From Lysobacter sp. Root76 (lineage in GTDB: Bacteria; Pseudomonadota; Gammaproteobacteria; Xanthomonadales; Xanthomonadaceae), in assembly GCF_001428685.1 (NCBI RefSeq), contig NZ_LMIK01000001.1, positions 770,256 to 803,405 of the forward strand: DNA of 33,150 nucleotides. Reading direction: 5' to 3'. How positions within the stretch are numbered: the stretch's first letter is position 1; the number at the start of each line of letters is the position of its first letter. Of this stretch, positions 17,632 to 24,002 are shown in pieces. A program made the position numbers and the translations under genes. Under the pieces are notes generated by a model. It saw only the letters and a list, made by a program, of their open reading frames with translations. It was not told the DNA's origin and did not search any database.

Positions 17632-17971
17632 GGAAACATCAACCGCCCTGGGCGCGCTCAGCGCCCTCAGCCACGAATCCCGCCTGGCCGCGTTCCGCCA
17701 GCTCGTGCAGGCCGGCCCGCAGGGCATGTCGGTCGGCGAACTGCGCGAACGGCTGGACCTGCCGCCGGCCACGCTCAGCGCCCACCTCAACGTGCTGCGC
17801 AGCGCCGCACTGGTGAGCGACCAGCGCGAGGGCCGGGTGATCCGGGTGCGCGCCAACTACCTGCAGATGAACGCCCTGCTCGCCTATCTCACTGAGAACT
17901 GCTGCGCCGGCGCCGAAGCCTGCGCACCGACCGCCGCTTGCACTCCACGCCCGAAAGGAGCCCGCCGATGA
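17630..17971 (+). CDS. arsR: ArsR/SmtB-family arsenic-responsive repressor
   Basis: The product has 113 residues. The winged-helix pattern is ALGALSALSHESRLAAFRQL, MSVGELRERLDLPPATLSAH with LNVLRSAALVSDQREGR, then the wing VIRVRANYL. It lacks the CVCxL metal site in the recognition helix. Instead it has Cys91, Cys92 and Cys98 at the C-terminus, spaced i, i+1, i+7, the same spacing as the As(III) site of the Acidithiobacillus ferrooxidans ArsR (Cys95/96/102). A further Cys104 is present. This makes As(III) the probable inducer. Its stop overlaps the next start (ATGA), so the two are translationally coupled. Start at 17630 follows the promoter; no upstream start fits. Confidence 0.9.
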   Translation: METSTALGALSALSHESRLAAFRQLVQAGPQGMSVGELRERLDLPPATLSAHLNVLRSAALVSDQREGRVIRVRANYLQMNALLAYLTENCCAGAEACAPTAACTPRPKGARR

Positions 17972-18456
17972 ACCGTTTCCACGTACATCTGAACGTCGCC
18001 GACCTGGCGTCCAGCATCCGCTTCTACAACGAGTTGTTCGCCATGCCGCCCACCGTGCAGAAGGCCGACTACGCCAAGTGGATGCTGGACGACCCGCGCA
18101 TCAACTTCGCCATCTCCAACACCGGCCGCGCACCGGGCGTCGATCATTTGGGATTGCAGGTCGACAGCCGCGAAGAGCTCACCGCGCTGGGCCGACGCCT
18201 CGACGCCGCCGGCGGCACCGTGGCGCCGGAGGAAGCGGCCGTGTGCTGCTACGCGCAGTCCGACAAGCTGTGGACCGCTGACCCGCAGGGCACGCGCTGG
18301 GAGTCGTTCCACACCTTCGGCGATGCCACCACCTACTACGACGCCGAGATCGGCTGCGCCGGCGAAGGCGCCGCCGCCTGCGCGCCCAGCCCGCAGATCG
18401 TCGCGAAGCCAACGGCCGCATCGTCCTGCTGCGCCACGTCTTCGACCTGCTGCTGA
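17968..18456 (+). CDS. arsI: ArsI/CadI-family VOC protein, C-As lyase-like
   Basis: The product has 162 residues with an AAAGGAG site 7 bp before the ATG. It shows the vicinal-oxygen-chelate fold: FHVHLNVADLASSIRFYNEL, then HLGLQVDSREEL and a second half with WESFHTFGD. ArsI features are visible: the vicinal cysteines Cys93-Cys94 in VCCYAQ, which hold trivalent organoarsenicals, and the metal ligands His5 (or His7), His60 and Glu112. ArsI cleaves the C-As bond of methylarsonite and trivalent aromatic arsenicals; CadI proteins with the same motif are induced by cadmium, so the name is not certain. The C-terminus adds SSCCATSSTCC, unusual extra cysteines. It is the second gene of the operon. 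Confidence 0.85.
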   Translation: MNRFHVHLNVADLASSIRFYNELFAMPPTVQKADYAKWMLDDPRINFAISNTGRAPGVDHLGLQVDSREELTALGRRLDAAGGTVAPEEAAVCCYAQSDKLWTADPQGTRWESFHTFGDATTYYDAEIGCAGEGAAACAPSPQIVAKPTAASSCCATSSTCC

Positions 18457-18466
18457 GGCACGCACC

Positions 18467-19387
18467 ATGCCGATCCGCCTGGCCCTGCCGTCCGAACACG
18501 CCGCCATCCGCGCACTGCTGACGGATAACGACCTGCCCGTGCAGGACCTGGACAGCGCCGTCGTCGCCTTCCTGGTGGCCGACGACGGCGGCCCCATCGC
18601 CGGCGTGGTCGGCCTGCAGGTATTCGGCGACATCGGCCTGCTGCGCTCGCTGGCGGTGCGCGCCGAGTATCGCCGCAGCGGCACCGGCAGCCGCCTGGTC
18701 GCCGCGATCGAACGCGAAGCGCAGGCACTCAGCCTGCGACAACTCGTACTACTGACACAAACGGCGGCGGATTATTTCGCCAGCCGAGGCTATCGCACGA
18801 TCGACCGCACCCAGGCACCGGTCGCCGTGCAAAACAGTGCCGAGTTCTTGTCGCTGTGCCCGGCGTCCGCTGCCTGTCTGACCAAATCTCTGGACCCGTC
18901 CATGAACGCACGCAGCTACAACGTTCTGTTCCTATGCACCGGCAACTCGGCGCGCAGTCAGATGGCCGAAGCCCTGCTCAACGACATGGGCAAGGGACGC
19001 ATCCGCGCCTACAGCGCCGGTAGCCACCCCGCGCCGAACGTGCAACCGCTCGCCGCGCAACTCATCGCGGACCTTGGCTATCCGACCGATACCCTACGCC
19101 CCAAATCCTGGGACGAGTTTGCCGTCCCGGATGCTCCGGCCATGGATATCGTCATCACCGTTTGCGACAACGCCGCGGGCGAAACCTGCCCGCTATGGCC
19201 GGGACATCCTGCGCTGGCCCACTGGGGCGTGGCGGACCCGGCGCGCACCCCGGACGATCCGAATGCCTTCAAGCAGGCCTGGCTGGCCTTGCGTCGCCGC
19301 ATCGAACTGCTGCTGGCCTTGCCCTTGGACAAGCTGGACCGCCTTGCCCGCGAACAACACCTCCATCAGATCGGCCAGACCCCATGA
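18467..19387 (+). CDS. arsC: ArsN2-like acetyltransferase fused to ArsC arsenate reductase
   Basis: An ATG at 18467 with GAGG 8 bp upstream gives 306 residues; longer in-frame starts lie inside arsI. Residues 1-140 are a GNAT domain with the acetyl-CoA loop R69-x-x-G72-x-G74 after LLRSLAVRAEY, ending in the CPASAAC block typical of the ars-linked ArsN2 family. With no stop codon the frame enters, from Met146, a thioredoxin-type low-molecular-weight-phosphatase ArsC: nucleophile Cys157 in CTGNSAR (Cx5R, Arg163) and resolving Cys233 and Cys241 in VCDNAAGETC. The second domain reduces As(V) to As(III). The acetyltransferase substrate is unknown. Its stop overlaps the next start (ATGA). Confidence 0.85.
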   Translation: MPIRLALPSEHAAIRALLTDNDLPVQDLDSAVVAFLVADDGGPIAGVVGLQVFGDIGLLRSLAVRAEYRRSGTGSRLVAAIEREAQALSLRQLVLLTQTAADYFASRGYRTIDRTQAPVAVQNSAEFLSLCPASAACLTKSLDPSMNARSYNVLFLCTGNSARSQMAEALLNDMGKGRIRAYSAGSHPAPNVQPLAAQLIADLGYPTDTLRPKSWDEFAVPDAPAMDIVITVCDNAAGETCPLWPGHPALAHWGVADPARTPDDPNAFKQAWLALRRRIELLLALPLDKLDRLAREQHLHQIGQTP

Positions 19388-19788
19388 CATCCACACCCCC
19401 CAAGAAGCGCGTCCTATTCGTCTGCGTCGAAAACTCCAACCGCAGCCAGATGGCCGAAGCCTTCGCGCGCATCCACGGCGGCGACCGCGTCGAGGCCCAC
19501 AGCGCCGGCTCGGCGCCGTCGGGCCGCATCAACCCCAAGGCCATCCAGTACATGGCCGAACTGGGTTACGACCTGAGCACGCACGCATCCAAGTCGCTGG
19601 ACGAGATCGACGGCGCATTCGATGCCGTCATCACCATGGGCTGCGGCGACAATTGCCCCTGGGTGCCTGCGCAACTGCGCGAGGACTGGGCACTGCCCGA
19701 TCCCAAGCACCTGGACGACGACGCCTACCGCGCCGTGCGCGACGAAATCTCGACGCGGGTGCGCGCACTGCTGGCCTCGCTGCAATGA
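19384..19788 (+). CDS. arsC: Second thioredoxin-type arsenate reductase ArsC
   Basis: This has 134 residues, starting at the ATG that overlaps the previous stop; a longer open frame upstream lies in the preceding gene. It has the LMW-phosphatase ArsC layout: VLFVCVENSNRSQMAEAFAR with Cys14-x5-Arg20, EAHSAGSAPSG, then MGCGDNCPW with Cys87 and Cys91, and WALPDPKHLD. It is clearly a different subtype from the ArsC domain upstream (actinobacterial/myxobacterial-like MGCGDxCP). It would reduce arsenate with thioredoxin or mycothiol-like partners; glutathione-type residues are not evident. Stop overlaps the aquaporin start (ATGA). Confidence 0.9.
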   Translation: MTSTPPKKRVLFVCVENSNRSQMAEAFARIHGGDRVEAHSAGSAPSGRINPKAIQYMAELGYDLSTHASKSLDEIDGAFDAVITMGCGDNCPWVPAQLREDWALPDPKHLDDDAYRAVRDEISTRVRALLASLQ

Positions 19789-20468
19789 CCCTGGGCCGCA
19801 AACTACTGGCCGAGTTCGTCGGTACCGCCCTGCTGTTGGCCACCGTGGTCGGCTCCGGCGTCATGGGCGTGGCCCTGTCGGGAGGCAACGACGGCATCGC
19901 TTTGCTCGCCAATGCCGCCGCGACCGCGGGCATCCTGTACGTATTGATCGCTGTACTCGGCCCGGTGTCCGGCGCGCACTTCAACCCGGCCGTGACCCTG
20001 GCGATGCGGCTGCGCGGCGAGCTGGACACCCGCGAGGCGATCGCCTACATCGCCGTGCAGATCGTCGCCGCCGTCGCCGGCGTGCTGCTCGCGCACGCCA
20101 TGTTCGACCTGCCGCTGTGGCAGCCCGGCACCCGCGTGCGCAGCGGCGCGGCGCAATGGCTGAGCGAAGCGGTGGCGACCTTCGGCCTGCTGCTCACCAT
20201 CCTGCTCGGCGCGCGCCACCGCCCCGTCGCGGTGCCGGCCCTGGTGGCCGGCTACATTTTCGCCGCCTACTGGTTCACCGCCAGCACTTCGTTCGCCAAT
20301 CCGGCGGTGACGCTGGCGCGCTCGCTGACCCAGACCTTCGCCGGCATTCGCCCGACGGACGTAGGCGGTTTCGTGCTGGCGCAGCTGGCCGGCGCGGGTG
20401 TCGCATTGTGGATAGCGCCGAAGTTGCTGGCGCCATCTGCAGCAGCGGCGGACGGCGCCGACAACTGA
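19785..20468 (+). CDS. Aquaglyceroporin of the MIP family, AqpS-like
   Basis: The product has 227 residues and six hydrophobic helices. Both pore motifs are intact, NPA at 67-69 (AHFNPAVT) and at 172-174 (FANPAVT). The start overlaps the arsC stop. In ars operons, channels of this type (AqpS of Sinorhizobium meliloti is the known case) let As(III), made by ArsC, flow out down its gradient. No arsB, acr3 or arsA is present nearby, which supports that role. Glycerol or water transport remains possible from sequence alone. It is the last gene; a palindromic repeat array begins 12 bp after the stop. Confidence 0.9.
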   Translation: MTLGRKLLAEFVGTALLLATVVGSGVMGVALSGGNDGIALLANAAATAGILYVLIAVLGPVSGAHFNPAVTLAMRLRGELDTREAIAYIAVQIVAAVAGVLLAHAMFDLPLWQPGTRVRSGAAQWLSEAVATFGLLLTILLGARHRPVAVPALVAGYIFAAYWFTASTSFANPAVTLARSLTQTFAGIRPTDVGGFVLAQLAGAGVALWIAPKLLAPSAAAADGADN

Positions 20469-20804
20469 CAGCCGCCCGCTTTGGGGTAGGAGCGACGTAA
20501 GTCGCGACCCGCGCAGCACAGCGAGGATCCGCGATCGCGGCTCACGCCGCTCCCACAGAGAGCGGAGGGCTGCTGCAGCGAGCTAGCGTCGGCTGTCGTG
20601 GCAGCGATGTAAGCCGCGATTGCGCAACCCGCCGGAGGAACGCTGTCGCGGCTCACGCCGCTCCTACCCCAAGGCTGGCTTCGCGCAGCAGCAGATCGTG
20701 CCGACTCCATAGCCGCTCGCGTGGAAGCAACACCGCCGACCTGTCTGGCGCACCCGTCCATGCGTAGAAGAATGCGGGCAGCTGCGCCGCTATATTCACC
20801 GGCG
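20469..20804. other. Intergenic region with repeat array, no gene
   Basis: These 336 bases separate the ars operon from the convergent DUF2185 gene. The part 20481-20672 is a nested array of palindromic elements. The remaining 130 bases show nothing recognisable. Confidence 0.7.
20481..20672. repeat. Nested array of four REP-like palindromes
   Basis: Elements of the core GGAGCGGCGTGAGCCGCGA or a variant occur at 20483-20509 (plus), 20533-20557 (minus), 20598-20620 (plus) and 20644-20670 (minus). The outer ends are exact inverted repeats: TTGGGGTAGGAGCG (20481-20494) and CGCTCCTACCCCAA (20659-20672). The arrangement is plus-minus-plus-minus, like a bacterial interspersed mosaic element. Confidence 0.85.
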
Positions 20805-21161
20805 CTACTCGGGCTCATCCGGCAAAGACCAACCCACTATTTCGAGGAATCGCTCGGACTCGGGGGTCTTCTCGAAGGCGCTGCCCTCCTTCGCGTCGAG
20901 GAAAGCGATGATCCCGGGGTCGTAGTTGGCGATGGTGTTGACATCGTAGATGCCCAGATTGTCCGGGTCGCCCATGTACTCGTCGTCTTCATAGCCGGAC
21001 ATGAAGCGCCAGCCGCTATCGATCTCGTTGTCCGGTGCCTCGCGATACATGAAGCGGACGGGATACCCCTCCACGACGATGCGATCCGTGGCGATGCAGC
21101 TGCCGTAACCCCCGACCAATGGCTTGATCTCGGTTGCGGACAATCGAAAATTCTTAGCCAT
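20805..21161 (-). CDS. DUF2185/Imm33-like protein
   Basis: From the ATG at 21161, with GGAGGG about 9 bp upstream, the product has 118 residues; 86 codons upstream in frame look non-native. Segments SCIATDRIVVEGYPVRFMYRE, then DSGWRFMSGYEDDEYMGD, LGIYDVNTIANYDPGIIAFLD and FLEIVGW in blocks fit the DUF2185 family, which includes the Imm33 immunity domain. The protein is acidic and cytosolic, with many Asp/Glu and Trp. Members often neutralise polymorphic toxins, but no toxin gene is seen nearby. Another role is possible; the family call is the firmer part. Confidence 0.75.
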   Translation of the reverse strand: MAKNFRLSATEIKPLVGGYGSCIATDRIVVEGYPVRFMYREAPDNEIDSGWRFMSGYEDDEYMGDPDNLGIYDVNTIANYDPGIIAFLDAKEGSAFEKTPESERFLEIVGWSLPDEPE

Positions 21162-21277
21162 CCAAAACACCCTCCGACCGAAGCGATCCGCATGCCGGTC
21201 GCGATTCGTCCACCCTACCGCGAACGCGATGAGCAAGGCGCATAGGCAGGTCCTGGCACGGCAGGGCCGGCCGCACG

Positions 21278-21736
21278 TCAGTTCCCCAGATGCTGCTTGG
21301 CCAAGGCAACCCAATCCCGCTCGGACGAGAATCCGACCTCTTCCATGAGTGCGGCAAGACCGGGATACAGGGACCAAGGAGGGATTGCGCTCGTTGCGTC
21401 CCACTTCACCTGCGAGCACTTGAAGCAGATCGCCATGGCGCTGATCCGCTCGCCCGAGGCGTAAAACTCGATCCGGTGGTGCGGCTCGAAAATGCAGGCG
21501 GCGAAGGCGTCCTGCGTCGTCGGGTCCAGCGCCTCTACGGTCGACAGGAAGAAATCCTTCTGCGACGGGCTGAGCGGATGGCTGCCGTATACGACTTCGT
21601 TCTGGATCAGCGATTTACCGGCGTCGGCGTCGTAGGCGTCGTACAGGTAGGAATGCTCGGTGACCACGATCCGATCGGACCGTCGGATCAAGCCGGCGAG
21701 CTCGTCGCGGTACGCCAGACCGGTAAGGACCGCCAT
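21278..21736 (-). CDS. Protein of unknown function with a CxxC motif
   Basis: The start at 21736 lies 2 bp after the stop (TGA 21741-21739) of the membrane-protein gene, so coupled translation is likely; a longer frame exists but runs through the membrane gene. The 152 residues include HSYLYDAYDADAGKSLIQNE, LSPSQKDFFLSTVEALD, FEPHHRIEFYASGE and ICFKCSQVKWD with a CxxC pair. No signal peptide or known domain is recognised. Proteins with a HRIxFY ... CFxCSQVxW arrangement occur as small uncharacterised proteins; an immunity-like or metal-binding role is only a guess. A DUF2185 gene lies on the same strand just downstream. Confidence 0.6.
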   Translation of the reverse strand: MAVLTGLAYRDELAGLIRRSDRIVVTEHSYLYDAYDADAGKSLIQNEVVYGSHPLSPSQKDFFLSTVEALDPTTQDAFAACIFEPHHRIEFYASGERISAMAICFKCSQVKWDATSAIPPWSLYPGLAALMEEVGFSSERDWVALAKQHLGN

Positions 21737-21738
21737 CG

Positions 21739-22125
21739 TCAGGAAAGCGTCCGACTGGAAGGCGAACTGGATGTGCTGGCGCCCGCGGCCGCGATTAGGC
21801 TGGCGGCGACGGCCAGCCAGAATCCGCCCTTGACCTCGCCCCATAGCTGATGGCTCGCGACGTACAAGCACGCGCAGAAGACGACGGACAGCAGAAAGCC
21901 CAACCATGGGCGGCGGTACAGAGCGACTACGGCGGCCCCGCCCACTGCGCACAGGCCCAGCCACAGCCCCTTTACCCCAGCCGCAACGGCCCGCAGGGCA
22001 TCGAGCTCCGCGGAGTTCTGGAACAGGCCGAAGATCAGATCGAGCGCAAGGACCAGATGCATGACCGTAAGCGCCAGCAGCAACATGGCTGCGAATCGGC
22101 TCAGGAAGGTCTTCGGGGTTGTCAT
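21739..22125 (-). CDS. Small membrane protein
   Basis: A start at 22125 (GGAG 5 bp upstream) gives 128 residues; a start at 22137 in the same frame is also possible. Four hydrophobic segments are seen (FAAMLLLALTVMHLVLALDLIFGLF, AVAAGVKGLWLGLCAVGGAAVVAL, GFLLSVVFCACLYVAS and GFWLAVAASLIAAAGA, given in parts). The end is Ser/Thr-rich. No family recognised. It lies between a DUF2277 gene and the CxxC protein gene, all on the minus strand. Confidence 0.6.
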   Translation of the reverse strand: MTTPKTFLSRFAAMLLLALTVMHLVLALDLIFGLFQNSAELDALRAVAAGVKGLWLGLCAVGGAAVVALYRRPWLGFLLSVVFCACLYVASHQLWGEVKGGFWLAVAASLIAAAGASTSSSPSSRTLS

Positions 22126-22149
22126 CAGCTCCGTCATTGCCGCAAGCCT

Positions 22150-22470
22150 CTATCGGACCGGGGCGCGTGACGCCTTCGCTTTCGGCTTGGGTGCAGGGCC
22201 CGGCTTGCCGAAACGCTTGGCGGAAAGCTCGGCGGCCTTGACGCGCTCGAGTTCGCGATTCTTCGGCGGCGTGAACGTGGTCAGCGAATTGATGAGCATG
22301 GTCGCCGCATCGCTGACCTGCTTCACGGCCAGATTGAAGGCCGCCTCATTGGCCTTGGACGGCGCGTTGAAGCCGCTGAGCTTGCGGACGAACTGCAAGG
22401 CCGACGCGCGGATCTCGTCGCCCGTCGCCGGGGGCTCGAAGTTGTACAAGGTACGAATGTTTCGGCACAT
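22150..22470 (-). CDS. DUF2277 domain protein
   Basis: The ATG at 22470, 5 bp after GGAGG, gives 106 residues that begin MCRNIRTLYNFEPPATGDEI, the diagnostic start of DUF2277. The next part, RASALQFVRKLSGFNAPSKA, then FNLAVKQVSDAA, is the helical core of the family, known in eubacteria without a defined function. The C-terminus carries a basic Lys/Pro/Arg-rich extension (KRFGKPGPAPKPKAKASRA), longer than usual and possibly nucleic-acid or surface binding. The longer frame upstream is not supported. It is the first gene of a short minus-strand run. Confidence 0.9.
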   Translation of the reverse strand: MCRNIRTLYNFEPPATGDEIRASALQFVRKLSGFNAPSKANEAAFNLAVKQVSDAATMLINSLTTFTPPKNRELERVKAAELSAKRFGKPGPAPKPKAKASRAPVR

Positions 22471-22865
22471 ACCGCCTCCAAGCCCGGATGTCCGAGCGCT
22501 TGCGAACCGCCCGCGCATGCCGGGCGTCGCGATGGAGTGTCGGGCGGCCGCTTCGGCGCTGTCAACGGCCTGCCTTTGTGCATGGCCCAGCTCTGCCCGC
22601 CCTGCGCAGCACAGACGCCCGGGCCGACCAGCGAAATCGCCTCGAACGCAAGGCGTTGCGTCCTCGCAGGGCGAAAACCTCCAGCCGCCTAGCGAAAGGC
22701 CGCATGGCCGCCGCAGGGTCGCGGTCGCGGCTTGCGCCGTTCTTACCCCAAAGCCGAACCTGCGTGGGGGGCCAGCCACCCTAGTGACGAACGGTAAGAA
22801 CGGCTCAACGCTCTCGTGGTGAACTAAACACGCGCCAATCAGGCGCTCGGCAAAGGACTACCGCG
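22471..22865. other. Intergenic region with a degenerate repeat element, no gene
   Basis: These 395 bases lie between two divergent genes. At 22728-22750 there is a degraded copy of the REP-like core (CGCGGCTTGCGCCGTTCTTACC). An exact 11-bp inverted pair, CCGTTCTTACC at 22737-22747 and GGTAAGAACGG at 22793-22803, is present. No coding frame here looks real. Confidence 0.6.
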
Positions 22866-23036
22866 ATGTACTTCAAGCTCTACGAAGACAAACAGGGCGA
22901 CTGGCGCTGGACGCTGCACGCCGCCAACCACAAAAAGATTGCCGACTCGGCCGAGGGCTACAACAACAAGTCGGACTGCGAGGACGGCATCGATCTCGTC
23001 AAGTCGGTTACGGCATCGACGCCCATCAAAGAGTGA
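22866..23036 (+). CDS. YegP/DUF1508 family small protein
   Basis: A 56-residue product too short for many gene callers. AAAGGA lies about 9 bp upstream of the ATG. The sequence MYFKLYEDKQGDWRWTLHAA, then HKKIADSAEGYNNKSDCEDG and IDLVKSV fits the DUF1508 (YegP) single-repeat family: FxxYxDxxGxWRWxLxAxNxxxIAxSxEGYxxKxxC. Most family members have two such repeats; this one has one. The function is unknown; a small cytosolic protein is expected. The codon use is typical of the window. A possible hairpin without a strong T-tract follows at 23043-23072. Confidence 0.9.
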   Translation: MYFKLYEDKQGDWRWTLHAANHKKIADSAEGYNNKSDCEDGIDLVKSVTASTPIKE

Positions 23037-23402
23037 TCGAACGGCGGGGCACAGAAACCTCTGCGCCCCGCCTTCCACCTTCAATCGCGGCTCGGGCATC
23101 CGCTGCGCGGGATACATCGCGGGCATGATCGCTGTCGTGACGGCGCGGTTCGTTGCGCTCACCGCAGCCTACATGGCTGGTCGCCAACTACACTGCCGAG
23201 CCAGCGGTTTTTTCTTTTTCCATCGGACGGAAGCGCGGGCCTGTGCATGCCTGTGCTGTCCTGTCCTCGTACTCGCTCGCCCGATCCATCCCTTCCGGAT
23301 CATTGCCTATGGCTTGGGCGCACATGTGGAAGCAACCACCTCCCACAACCGCTCAGCCCAGACGCGATGCTTCCTGGGTTGATGGGCATCCATCGGCCCG
23401 CC
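23037..23402. other. Intergenic region, weak hairpins, no gene
   Basis: A stem GGCGGGGC (23043-23050) with GCCCCGCC (23065-23072) may end the YegP transcript. A T-rich stretch TTTTTTCTTTTT lies at about 23208-23219, with only a weak hairpin ahead of it. Open frames across this interval look like non-coding shadow. Confidence 0.5.
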
Positions 23403-23834
23403 CTAGTCCACCGGTTTCGGGCGCTTTTGAGCGAACTCCGACTCCAGCAGTTCCAGCCATGCGTCCACCCGATAGTGTTCCTCGGGCGCGACTTTGGTCA
23501 GGCCTTTCAGCACCTGCTTGGCTTCGGACAATTCCCCCAACTGGTAGTGCGCCTTGGCCAAGGCCCAATGCGCCTCCGCGCGCCTGGGCTGGGTCTGCAC
23601 CCATTCCATTGCAGTGAACTTGGCCGCGGTGCTCTGGCCCGAGGCGAGAAGATCCTCCAGTTCGGCCTGTTTGGACTGGCTGCTGTTGCTTCGCCGGGTC
23701 TCTTTCACCATGGCGATCATGTTCACCGCAAGGACGGCGAAGGTCATCACGAGCAGAAAGACGCCGGCCGCAATGAAAACCAGCAACCACTTGATGGCGC
23801 TGAGTTGTTGCAACAGTGGCTCAACAGATTCCAA
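23403..23834 (-). CDS. Membrane-anchored TPR protein
   Basis: An N-terminal hydrophobic segment (WLLVFIAAGVFLLVMTFAVL) is followed by a Lys/Gln/Ser region and TPR-like repeats: EAHWALAKAHYQLGELSEAK, then QVLKGLTKVAPEEHYR. The start is uncertain. A TTG at 23834 preceded by AGAGG at 6 bp gives 143 residues and is preferred; an ATG at 23933 gives 176 residues but begins with a non-native-looking arginine-rich stretch and is taken as less likely. The tail is KRPKPVD. A role as a protein-protein scaffold in the inner membrane is inferred. It lies on the minus strand left of the outer-membrane gene's terminator. Confidence 0.7.
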   Translation of the reverse strand: MESVEPLLQQLSAIKWLLVFIAAGVFLLVMTFAVLAVNMIAMVKETRRSNSSQSKQAELEDLLASGQSTAAKFTAMEWVQTQPRRAEAHWALAKAHYQLGELSEAKQVLKGLTKVAPEEHYRVDAWLELLESEFAQKRPKPVD

Positions 23835-23946
23835 GGTCGACCTCTGCCCCGAGATCGCCCACAGGTTCGGGGCGTTGCGGCGGATGTTCGGGCGCGCAAG
23901 GGGCCTTGTCAATGAACGACAGCCAGCCTGCATGCCGCCCCGCCCA

Positions 23947-23979
23947 AAACAAAAAACGCCGCGGAATCCGCGGCGTTTT
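23947..23979 (-). terminator. Strong terminator of the surface-protein operon
   Basis: A perfect 12-bp stem AAAACGCCGCGG (23953-23964) and CCGCGGCGTTTT (23968-23979) with loop AAT. On the minus strand it ends in a T-rich tract (complement of AAAACAAAAAA), so it terminates the outer-membrane gene; on the plus strand it has only TTTT and is weaker. Confidence 0.85.
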
Positions 23980-24002
23980 CGTGAGTTCCAAGGTCCGGCG
24001 GC

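Noticed and set aside
18323-18466. Extra N-terminal stretch before the acetyltransferase-ArsC fusion
   Set aside because: It overlaps arsI in another frame and is Pro/Arg-rich; the ATG at 18467 has a GAGG site and begins the GNAT fold.
21737-21964. Extended N-terminus of the CxxC protein gene
   Set aside because: It runs inside the membrane-protein gene in another frame and has an Arg-rich composition.
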